A stretch of 55,491 nucleotides of DNA from Bacillus glycinifermentans. Its GTDB lineage: Bacteria; Bacillota; Bacilli; Bacillales; Bacillaceae. The position numbers and the translations under genes are program-made. Shown here piece after piece: positions 8,860-15,439 of this stretch. The notes under the pieces are model-generated. The model was not told the origin of the DNA and searched no databases. It saw nothing but the letters and a program-made list of their open reading frames with translations. The DNA is taken from the NCBI RefSeq assembly GCF_001042475.2, contig NZ_LECW02000078.1:1-55491 (forward strand), in the 5' to 3' direction. Within the stretch, counting starts at the first letter, position 1; every line of letters starts with the position of its first letter.

Positions 8860-8902
8860 TGTGATGTTGTTCACAATGTTTGCTGAAGACTTTTTGTAAG
8901 AT
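8860..8902 (+). promoter_or_regulatory. Fnr-type promoter of narK
   Basis: Perfect box TGTGA-TGTTGT-TCACA at 8860-8875 and -10 TAAGAT at 8897-8902, again 37 bp apart, with a predicted start near 8909. Because the box is a perfect dyad, it could also serve the divergent DUF2164-regulator unit: a TTTAAG hexamer lies at the mirrored position 8838-8833 on the minus strand. Confidence 0.8.
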
Positions 8903-8955
8903 AAACATGCTAATGAAATATTACATTTTTCCCTTTTGAAAGGAGCAAAGCCGTC

Positions 8956-10143
8956 ATGGTAAATCGTCAAAAATTGCAGTTGCCGCTGCAGTCATTTAGT
9001 TTGGTGGCAGGATTTATGGCTTGGGTGTTGATTTCATCTTTAATGCCTCATATTAAAAAGGATATTCCCCTGACCGAAGGCGAGATTTCCCTGGTTACCG
9101 CTATCCCGGTCATACTCGGGTCGCTGCTTCGGATACCGCTTGGGTACTATACAAACAAATTTGGGGCAAGAGTAACGTTCATGATCAGTTTTTTGCTGCT
9201 CCTATTCCCGGTTTTTTGGATCAGTGCAGCTGATTCATTGTCCGATTTAGTCATCGGCGGATTTTTCCTGGGGATCAGCGGAGCGGTCTTCTCGATCGGA
9301 GTAACATCTTTGCCAAAGTATTATCCGAAGGAAAAACACGGTTTTATCAATGGGATTTATGGAGCCGGAAACATTGGAACGGCAATTACCACTTTTGCCG
9401 CTCCCGTTATCGCAAAAACCGCGGGATGGCCGAATACGGTTCGAATGTATCTGATCCTGGTCGCCGCATTTGCTTTGCTGAACTTTTTATTTGGAGACAA
9501 GAAAGAACCGAGGGTTAAAGTTTCGGTAAAAGATCAAATGAAAGCCGTCTACCAAAATCAAAAACTATGGTTTTTAAGTCTGTTTTACTTTATCACATTC
9601 GGTTCTTTTGTGGCGTTCACCGTCTATCTTCCGAACTTTCTTGTGAACCACTTCGGACTTGATCCGGTTGATTCAGGCCTCCGAACCGCCGGCTTTATCG
9701 CCGTTGCGACTTTTCTCAGACCTGTCGGGGGATGGCTTGGAGATAAGTTCAATCCGCTGAAGCTCTTAATGTATGTTTTCGCAGGCTGTACGCTGTCCGG
9801 AATTTTACTGGCCTTCTCGCCGAGTCTAGGACTCTACGGATTCGGGGTACTGACAGTCGCCGTATGCGCCGGAATCGGAAACGGAGTCGTCTTCAAATTG
9901 GTGCCGCTTTATTTTTCGAAACAAGCCGGCATCGTCAATGGCATCGTTTCGGCAATGGGCGGTTTAGGCGGATTCTTCCCGCCGCTCATCCTGTCAAGCG
10001 TCTTTCAGGCGACAGGCCATTATGCGATCGGATTCATGGCTTTGTCTGAAGCGGCTCTTGCCAGCTTTGTCATCGTGGCATGGATGTATTTTCAGGAGTC
10101 AGGGAAAACATCGTCAAGGACAGACACACGCGATGTCCGATAA
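8956..10143 (+). CDS. narK: Nitrate/nitrite transporter
   Basis: A 395-residue major facilitator protein with about twelve membrane helices. The nitrate-transporter signatures are present: GFFLGISGAVFSIGVTSLPKYYP in the first half and AVCAGIGNGVVFKLVPLYF with GIVNGIVSAMGGLGGF in the second half, the glycine-rich NNP motifs. NarK-type proteins import nitrate and/or export nitrite. Start ATG with AAAGGAG about ten bases upstream. It is driven by a perfect Fnr box and closed by a terminator before fnr. The order narK-fnr-ywiC-arfM-nar matches B. subtilis. Confidence 0.93.
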   Translation: MVNRQKLQLPLQSFSLVAGFMAWVLISSLMPHIKKDIPLTEGEISLVTAIPVILGSLLRIPLGYYTNKFGARVTFMISFLLLLFPVFWISAADSLSDLVIGGFFLGISGAVFSIGVTSLPKYYPKEKHGFINGIYGAGNIGTAITTFAAPVIAKTAGWPNTVRMYLILVAAFALLNFLFGDKKEPRVKVSVKDQMKAVYQNQKLWFLSLFYFITFGSFVAFTVYLPNFLVNHFGLDPVDSGLRTAGFIAVATFLRPVGGWLGDKFNPLKLLMYVFAGCTLSGILLAFSPSLGLYGFGVLTVAVCAGIGNGVVFKLVPLYFSKQAGIVNGIVSAMGGLGGFFPPLILSSVFQATGHYAIGFMALSEAALASFVIVAWMYFQESGKTSSRTDTRDVR

Positions 10144-10162
10144 GCGCACTTCATACGAAAGA

Positions 10163-10192
10163 CCTGAGACTATTGCTCTCAGGTTCTTTTTC
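10163..10192 (+). terminator. Terminator between narK and fnr
   Basis: Perfect seven-base stem CCTGAGA / TCTCAGG, seven-base loop, followed by TTCTTTTTC. Partial read-through from narK into fnr remains possible. Confidence 0.8.
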
Positions 10193-10307
10193 TGTGACAA
10201 TCGGATTATGTTCACAAGATTGTTATTACTTTTGAGACCGTTCAGGCTTATTTAACGGTACAATAAAACTGTTTTCATATGATTTTCTTTACAAGGGGTG
10301 ACGCTCG

Positions 10308-11021
10308 ATGAATGTGACTGTTCGAAAATCTGATACAGATCTGCTTTCCGCTGACTTGTACCGCTTATTGGAATCGATCAGCACCAAAAGAAAAATCCGA
10401 CAAAATACTTATCTTTTTCAAGAAGGTATGGATGCAGAAGAGCTGTATCTCATTCAGTCAGGGCTCGTCCAAATTGGCAAATTGACGTCCGACGGAAAAG
10501 AACTGACACTAAGAATGTGCAAAAAAAATGATATCGTAGGAGAGCTGACGCTTTTCACTGATGAAGCAAAATATATGCTGAGCGCAAAGATCCTCTCAGA
10601 CGGCGAAGTAATGGTCATTAATAAAGATAAACTCGAAAAAGAACTGATTCAAAACGGTGCAATGACTTTTGAATTTATGAAATGGATGAGCACTCATTTG
10701 CGCAAGATTCAATCAAAAATCCGCGATCTCCTGCTCAATGGAAAAAAAGGCGCGCTGTATTCCACGCTGATCCGCCTCGCGAACAGCTACGGCATTACGA
10801 GGAGTGACGGCATTCTCATTAACATCGTGCTGACAAACCAGGATTTGGCGAAATTTTGCGCGGCTGCAAGGGAAAGCATCAACCGGATGCTGAGCGACCT
10901 GCGGAAAACCGGCGTCATTTCGATTGAAGAATCCGGAAAAATCGTCATCCACAAGCTAAACTACTTAAAACGCGAAATTGATTGCGAAAACTGCCCGATT
11001 GAAATATGCAACATCGACTAA
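10308..11021 (+). CDS. fnr: Oxygen-sensing regulator Fnr
   Basis: A 237-residue Crp-family regulator that in Bacillus activates nitrate respiration and fermentation genes when oxygen is absent. It has the N-terminal beta-barrel, the dimer helix near 125-150, a winged helix-turn-helix with NQDLAKFCAAARESINRMLS, and the Bacillus-type C-terminal [4Fe-4S] ligand cluster DCENCPIEIC (C226, C229, C234). The missing N-terminal cysteines are normal for Bacillus Fnr. Start ATG with AAGGGGTGA upstream. Only a weak Fnr-like sequence (8 of 10 half-site bases, 10201-10216) precedes it, and it lacks the -10 spacing seen elsewhere, so its control probably differs. Confidence 0.93.
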   Translation: MNVTVRKSDTDLLSADLYRLLESISTKRKIRQNTYLFQEGMDAEELYLIQSGLVQIGKLTSDGKELTLRMCKKNDIVGELTLFTDEAKYMLSAKILSDGEVMVINKDKLEKELIQNGAMTFEFMKWMSTHLRKIQSKIRDLLLNGKKGALYSTLIRLANSYGITRSDGILINIVLTNQDLAKFCAAARESINRMLSDLRKTGVISIEESGKIVIHKLNYLKREIDCENCPIEICNID

Positions 11022-11092
11022 AAGGGAAACCAGGGCCCCGGCTTGTAAACGTTTAAACAGGCCCGGCTGACTGCCTCCTTTGCGGCAAACGG

Positions 11093-11120
11093 AAACAAGG
11101 ACAAGAAACCGTCCTTGTTT
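11093..11120 (+). terminator. Terminator after fnr
   Basis: Perfect ten-base stem AAACAAGGAC / GTCCTTGTTT with an eight-base loop, followed by TTATTTA on the + strand. It lies between the convergent fnr and ywiC genes and probably serves fnr; it may also end ywiC. Confidence 0.8.
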
Positions 11121-11124
11121 TTAT

Positions 11125-11847
11125 TTATGTGCTCAGCAAAAAAGCGCCCATGGCGAACATATAAAAACAGGCATTCAGCAACTCAAGGATGCCGATTTTC
11201 TTAACCGTAAGCTTTTTGCCGTATAAGTACCATGCCCTGAAGCTGCTCGGAATAAAAGCAATGACCGCCCAGCCCGCTCCAAAAGCCAAAGATAAAAAAG
11301 GCAGTGCAGCATGATAGCCCCATGAATAATATTGAAACCGCTTGTTTTTCTTCTGGCGGATCATCGATTTTACGTAAAAGGCGCTGCCGACAAAAAACAA
11401 AATCGACTGGAAGAACACGAACCATGCCCAGCCGTCGAGATGTTCCGCCCCTGCCCAATACCCGAGAAGCCCCCCCGAAGCGAAAACGATGATCGCTGCG
11501 ATATCATTCAGGAGCGCCCTGTCATTGTTTCCTTTCGCATAGTAAAGGTTGACGAGAAAAAGCGGAAACAGAGACATTCCGACCCAGGCAAGCACCGGAA
11601 GCGTCCATACTGCGGCCAGCAGGAAAAGTAAGGCCGGTATGCTGTAGACCGCCGCCCATTTTTGATAGAAAGCGGTCTTTTTCTTTTTCACCATCATCGT
11701 GACGGGAAAAGCGGCAAGGTACAGAAACAGCCAGCCGGCAAACAGCGGGATATGCCGCAGATGCATCCCTCCGCCGATCACTCCGAGGAGAAAAGGAATC
11801 ACAAGCATTGCCCAGGCACCATGCTGTTTTGGTATCAACATTTTCAT
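11125..11847 (-). CDS. ywiC: YwiC-like membrane protein
   Basis: A 240-residue polytopic membrane protein with about six to eight helices. The N-terminal MLIPKQHGAWAMLVIPFLLG is the YwiC-family signature. Function unknown. Start ATG with GGGAGGA upstream. It lies between fnr and arfM but on the opposite strand, as ywiC does in the B. subtilis nar-fnr region, which supports the name. Confidence 0.88.
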   Translation of the reverse strand: MKMLIPKQHGAWAMLVIPFLLGVIGGGMHLRHIPLFAGWLFLYLAAFPVTMMVKKKKTAFYQKWAAVYSIPALLFLLAAVWTLPVLAWVGMSLFPLFLVNLYYAKGNNDRALLNDIAAIIVFASGGLLGYWAGAEHLDGWAWFVFFQSILFFVGSAFYVKSMIRQKKNKRFQYYSWGYHAALPFLSLAFGAGWAVIAFIPSSFRAWYLYGKKLTVKKIGILELLNACFYMFAMGAFLLST

Positions 11848-11920
11848 AAAAGGTCCTCCCTTCCTTCTATTACATTATAAGAATTTTACACGTGCCAGAG
11901 AGTGACATTTTTCATACAAG

Positions 11921-11963
11921 TGTGAATTATATCACTGCCTTTTTCTGCCTGCCGCTCTATACT
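11921..11963 (+). promoter_or_regulatory. Fnr-type promoter of arfM
   Basis: Box TGTGA-ATTATA-TCACT at 11921-11936 and -10 TATACT at 11958-11963, 37 bp apart, with a predicted start near 11970. Confidence 0.8.
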
Positions 11964-11993
11964 GTAGCTACATACATAGAAGGAGGACAATCA

Positions 11994-12461
11994 ATGGACC
12001 GGTTTGACCACTTGTTATTTCTGAAAAATCTTCCTATGTTTCTGGGAGTTCCTCTTCCCATCATTAAAAGGCTTCTGAAAAACGGAAGAGTGATCGATAT
12101 CGGATCGGCTCGTCCTTGCCGATCGTTTCTGCACTCTCAATCCGTCTATTTTGTTTTGAAAGGGGAAGTTTATTTTGCGGACAAAAGGCTTCCCGAGGAA
12201 TCCCGCATCATCGCTGAGTGGGAAAAAGGCGATGTATTTCCCATTGATCAAAAGGGAGAACCTTTTTTGTCTCCGTTTATTTCAGTTAAAACTGCCGCTG
12301 ACACCGCTGTGCTTGAAATTCCTTTTACGATATTCAAAAAAATGATGACGTACAATCACCAACTGCAAATGAACTTTCTCAAACTTCTCCAGCAAAATTT
12401 ATACTTTTCCTATCAATTATTTTTGCGCTACCTTCGTTCCGCCCCGGAAGATGCCGATTGA
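11994..12461 (+). CDS. arfM: Modulator of anaerobic respiration and fermentation
   Basis: A 155-residue protein related to the sensor half of Crp-family regulators (SVYFVLKGEVYFADKR and EWEKGDVFPID fit the beta-barrel turns) but with no helix-turn-helix. In B. subtilis ArfM raises expression of fermentation and nitrite-reduction genes by an unknown mechanism, and its gene is activated by Fnr. I start at the ATG at 11994 with GGAGG seven bases upstream; the frame is open further up to 11892, but that extension would contain the Fnr box and the -10 hexamer. Position between ywiC and the nar genes matches B. subtilis. Confidence 0.85.
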   Translation: MDRFDHLLFLKNLPMFLGVPLPIIKRLLKNGRVIDIGSARPCRSFLHSQSVYFVLKGEVYFADKRLPEESRIIAEWEKGDVFPIDQKGEPFLSPFISVKTAADTAVLEIPFTIFKKMMTYNHQLQMNFLKLLQQNLYFSYQLFLRYLRSAPEDAD

Positions 12462-12494
12462 GAAGGGCTTCTCCCCCTTCTCTCCCCTTTTAGA

Positions 12495-12537
12495 TGTGAT
12501 CTACTTAACATTTCTGCTTCTCTTTTTCCGATACGAT
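12495..12537 (+). promoter_or_regulatory. Fnr-type promoter of the radical SAM gene
   Basis: Box TGTGA-TCTACT-TAACA (9 of 10 half-site bases) at 12495-12510 and -10 TACGAT at 12532-12537, 37 bp apart, with a predicted start near 12544. Confidence 0.7.
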
Positions 12538-12570
12538 GGACTCGAATGTGAAGGAAAGGACAGATGACAC

Positions 12571-13674
12571 ATGATACAGTGCAATTTTCATGAGGCTCCG
12601 TTTATCGTAATTTGGGAACTGACAAGAGCCTGTGAGCTGAAATGCCTCCACTGCCGGGCTTCGGCGCAACACTATCGCGACCCGAGGGAGCTTTCGCTTG
12701 AAGAAGGAAAAGCGTTAATCGATGAAATTTACTTGATGAACAATCCCATTTTAGTGCTGACCGGCGGTGATCCGCTTATGCGGGAAGACGTCTTTGACAT
12801 CATTCAATACGCCGTCCAAAAAGGCGTCCGCATTTCCATGACGCCGAGCGCGACGCCAAATGTGACGAAGGAAGCCATCAAAACCGCCAAAGATGTCGGC
12901 TTATCCCGCTGGGCGTTCAGCTTAGACGGACCTAACCGCAAGATCCATGATCATTTTAGAGGAACAGACGGTTCTTTTGATTTAACGATGAAAGCGATTC
13001 GCTACATTCATGAATTCAATCTTCCGCTGCAGATCAATACCGTCATTTCAACGTATAACATCGATTATTTGGAGGAAATGGCAAAGCTGATTGAACAACT
13101 GAATTGTGTGCTGTGGAGCGTGTTTTTCCTTGTTCCGACCGGGCGTGCTAGGCGGGATGACATGATTTCAGCCGTACAACATGAAAAAGTATTTCTTTGG
13201 CTCAGCCGCTTAGCCAAGGAAGCACCGTTTGATATTAAAACAACGGCAGCCCAGCCCTACAGACGGGTTGTCATCCAGCAAAAAATGAGGGAGGCCAAAG
13301 ACCCCGATGTTCAGATCCGCTATGAGGATGCGCTTCAAAAAGGCAAAATTGACGCGATCGGCGGATTAGGGCGTGCGCCTAAAGGCGTCAATGACGGAAA
13401 CGGCTTTTTGTTTATCTCCCATATAGGCGATGTATATCCAAGCGGCCTATTGCCCGTAAAAGCCGGAAACGTCCGAAAGCTGCCGTTGTCAGAGATTTAC
13501 CGGGAGTCGCCCGTTTTCAAAGAGTTGCGGAACCCCGACGGATATAAAGGCAAATGCGGCATCTGCGAATTCCGGCATGTCTGCGGCGGATCGCGTTCAC
13601 GCGCCTATGCATTGACCGGCGATTATTTGGAAAGCGACCCGAGCTGCATCTATATTCCGAAGGCTTTGCGCTAG
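12571..13674 (+). CDS. Radical SAM/SPASM protein
   Basis: A 367-residue iron-sulfur enzyme. The radical SAM cluster motif CELKCLHC gives C21, C25 and C28; LTGGDPLMREDVFDII is the SAM-binding strand region. A C-terminal SPASM-like cluster is formed by C329, C332, C338 and probably C359. This layout is shared with heme-modifying (NirJ/AhbC/AhbD-like) and peptide-modifying enzymes. No precursor-peptide gene is visible next to it, so a cofactor or heme-related role is as likely; I cannot assign the substrate. Start ATG, AAAGGA about 13 bases upstream. It has its own Fnr-type promoter and is inserted between arfM and narG, where B. subtilis has no such gene. Confidence 0.85.
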   Translation: MIQCNFHEAPFIVIWELTRACELKCLHCRASAQHYRDPRELSLEEGKALIDEIYLMNNPILVLTGGDPLMREDVFDIIQYAVQKGVRISMTPSATPNVTKEAIKTAKDVGLSRWAFSLDGPNRKIHDHFRGTDGSFDLTMKAIRYIHEFNLPLQINTVISTYNIDYLEEMAKLIEQLNCVLWSVFFLVPTGRARRDDMISAVQHEKVFLWLSRLAKEAPFDIKTTAAQPYRRVVIQQKMREAKDPDVQIRYEDALQKGKIDAIGGLGRAPKGVNDGNGFLFISHIGDVYPSGLLPVKAGNVRKLPLSEIYRESPVFKELRNPDGYKGKCGICEFRHVCGGSRSRAYALTGDYLESDPSCIYIPKALR

Positions 13675-13678
13675 AAAA

Positions 13679-13721
13679 TGTGACCTGGATCACAAAAACT
13701 TTGGTGCACTTGTATTATCGT
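13679..13721 (+). promoter_or_regulatory. Fnr-type promoter of the DUF1858-DUF438 pair
   Basis: Perfect box TGTGA-CCTGGA-TCACA at 13679-13694, beginning only four bases after the radical SAM stop codon. At the standard 37 bp offset lies TATCGT (13716-13721), a 4-of-6 -10. TATTAT at 13713 is an alternative hexamer. Confidence 0.7.
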
Positions 13722-13776
13722 TATATATGAGAATGATCATCAATTTCAAAGGATGTGATTCCTACTGAACAAGACA

Positions 13777-14022
13777 TTGAATTTGAATGCTTCTGTCTAC
13801 GAACTCTGCACATTGCATCCTGAGCTGAAAAGCTTGATGAAAGACATCGGTTTTGATCACATCGCAAAGCCTGGAATGCTTGAAACTGCCGGCCGCATCA
13901 TGACGATCCCAAAGGGTGCCCGGCTGAAACAAATCGAATTGACAAACGTCTTGGATACATTAAGGGCACACGGTTTTGAACCTGTTTTTGGAGAGGAGAC
14001 GAACAATGAGCGAAATCATTAA
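13777..14022 (+). CDS. DUF1858 domain protein
   Basis: An 81-residue protein consisting of one DUF1858 domain (NASVYELCTLHPELKSLMKDIG, then AGRIMTIPKGARLKQIELTNVL). This domain is related to the ScdA_N domain of Ric but lacks its CC pair. The start is uncertain: TTG at 13777 is in frame but lies 23 bases from the AAAGGA site, whereas an in-frame CTG at 13765 is better placed. There is no ATG. The end overlaps the next gene by 17 bp, suggesting translational coupling. Role unknown; it probably works with the DUF438 protein. Confidence 0.75.
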   Translation: MNLNASVYELCTLHPELKSLMKDIGFDHIAKPGMLETAGRIMTIPKGARLKQIELTNVLDTLRAHGFEPVFGEETNNERNH

Positions 14023-15250
14023 CAACAGAGAAATTCAGCAAGACTTGTCAAATGAGAGAATGCAGCAGCTGAAAGACATCATCATCGCCCTTCATAAAGG
14101 AACGCCCTATGATGAAGTAAAAAAACGATTTCAGCAAGCTTTCGGCTCGGTCGATCCGGAGGAGATCGCCCATTTGGAACAGGCGTTAATGAAGGAAGAA
14201 GGCATCGCGCCTGAAGAGATCCAAAAGCTGTGTTCCGTTCATGCGGACGTTTTTAAAGGATCGATTGAACACACTCATAGGGCGGAGGCTGACAAGCAGC
14301 CGGGCCACCCGGTTCATACATTTATAAAGGAAAACAAAGAAATCGACCTTCTGCTGAATTTTAAAATTCAGCTTCATTTGGAACGATTCGAAAAAGAAGA
14401 CAATGAAGAAAACATTTTCAAGCTGATCAGCGATTTAAACCTGCTGGCCGACGTTGACAAGCATTACAGCAGAAAGGAAAATCTGCTCTTCCCCTACCTT
14501 GAAAGGTACGGCATCACAGGCCCGAGTAAAGTGATGTGGGCGATTGATGACTTCATCCGCAAAAGCATCAAAGAGACAAAAGCGCTATTGGAAAACTATA
14601 CGTCTGACAAAAAAGACGACATCATCCGCGAGCTCGGCTTTATCATAAAGGAAGCCACAGAGATGATCTATAAGGAAGAGAACATTCTGCTGCCGATGGC
14701 ACTTCGGACATTGACTGAAGATGAATGGCTGAAAATAGCGGCCGAAAGCGATGACATCGGCTACTGCCTGACAGAGCCTGAATCCGTTTGGAAACCTGAA
14801 CGCCATCAGCTCAATACAGTAAATGAAAAAGCCGGTGACGGATACGTCCGCCTCCCTACCGGCATCTTATCCGTTAAACAGCTTGAACAAATGTTGAATC
14901 ATCTTCCCGTCGATCTGACGTTTATCGACGAACATGATGTTGTCCGTTATTTTTCCCACGGCAAAGAACGGATTTTCGCGAGGACAAAAGCGGTGATCGG
15001 CCGAACCGTGCAAAATTGCCACCCGCCGGCAAGCGTCCACATCGTCAACAAACTTCTCGACGATTTTAAATCGGGCAAAAAAGATGCAGAAGATTTTTGG
15101 ATCAAATTCAAAGACAAATACGTTTACATCCGCTACTTTGCGGTCCGTGACGAAAACAGCAAATACGTAGGCACATTGGAATTCACCCAAAACATCGCCC
15201 CGATTCAAGACATTTCAGGAGAAAAAAGAATATTAAACCCGGAAAATTAA
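14006..15250 (+). CDS. DUF438 - hemerythrin - PAS protein
   Basis: A 414-residue soluble protein. Residues about 10-80 form a DUF438 domain (LKDIIIALHKGTPYDEVKKR), about 85-230 a hemerythrin-like four-helix bundle with histidines and glutamates (HPVHTFIKENKEID, DVDKHYSRKENLLFPYLE, YKEENILLPMAL), and about 280-405 a PAS-like domain (LPVDLTFIDEHDVVRYFSHG to YVGTLEFTQNI). A di-iron bundle plus PAS sensor suggests sensing of oxygen, nitric oxide or redox state; there is no output domain, so the partner is unknown. ATG at 14006 with GAGGAGA upstream. It overlaps the DUF1858 gene and is followed by a terminator. Confidence 0.85.
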   Translation: MSEIINNREIQQDLSNERMQQLKDIIIALHKGTPYDEVKKRFQQAFGSVDPEEIAHLEQALMKEEGIAPEEIQKLCSVHADVFKGSIEHTHRAEADKQPGHPVHTFIKENKEIDLLLNFKIQLHLERFEKEDNEENIFKLISDLNLLADVDKHYSRKENLLFPYLERYGITGPSKVMWAIDDFIRKSIKETKALLENYTSDKKDDIIRELGFIIKEATEMIYKEENILLPMALRTLTEDEWLKIAAESDDIGYCLTEPESVWKPERHQLNTVNEKAGDGYVRLPTGILSVKQLEQMLNHLPVDLTFIDEHDVVRYFSHGKERIFARTKAVIGRTVQNCHPPASVHIVNKLLDDFKSGKKDAEDFWIKFKDKYVYIRYFAVRDENSKYVGTLEFTQNIAPIQDISGEKRILNPEN

Positions 15251-15257
15251 GATCGGT

Positions 15258-15291
15258 CCGCTTTCTTTTAAATAGAAAGCGGGCTTTTTTT
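15258..15291 (+). terminator. Terminator before narG
   Basis: Perfect eight-base stem CCGCTTTC / GAAAGCGG, nine-base loop, followed by a run of seven T. It isolates the DUF438 unit from the nar operon. Confidence 0.85.
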
Positions 15292-15340
15292 CAGCTTCCC
15301 TCCTCCCCCTCTTCCTTTCACTTATTTTTTGTGACAACTT

Positions 15341-15401
15341 TGTGAAATGCATCAACCTTGTGACAAAGTTAACAAGGTGCCGTTCTTCCTCCGTATATAG
15401 T
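15341..15401 (+). promoter_or_regulatory. Tandem Fnr-type promoter of narGHJI
   Basis: Two boxes lie 18 bp apart. TGTGA-AATGCA-TCAAC spans 15341-15356, and TGTGA-CAAAGT-TAACA (9 of 10) spans 15359-15374. The second lies 37 bp before the -10 TATAGT at 15396-15401, with a predicted start near 15408. Confidence 0.8.
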
Positions 15402-15439
15402 TGAGGTAGCACCACTGACTCAAGAGGAGTGAAACCGCA

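Noticed and set aside
10201..10216. Fnr-like box before fnr
   Set aside because: Only 8 of 10 half-site bases match and no -10 exists at the 37-bp offset seen in the other seven promoters.
11892..11993. Longer arfM start
   Set aside because: The extension contains the Fnr box and the -10 hexamer, and lacks a ribosome site; the ATG at 11994 has GGAGG.
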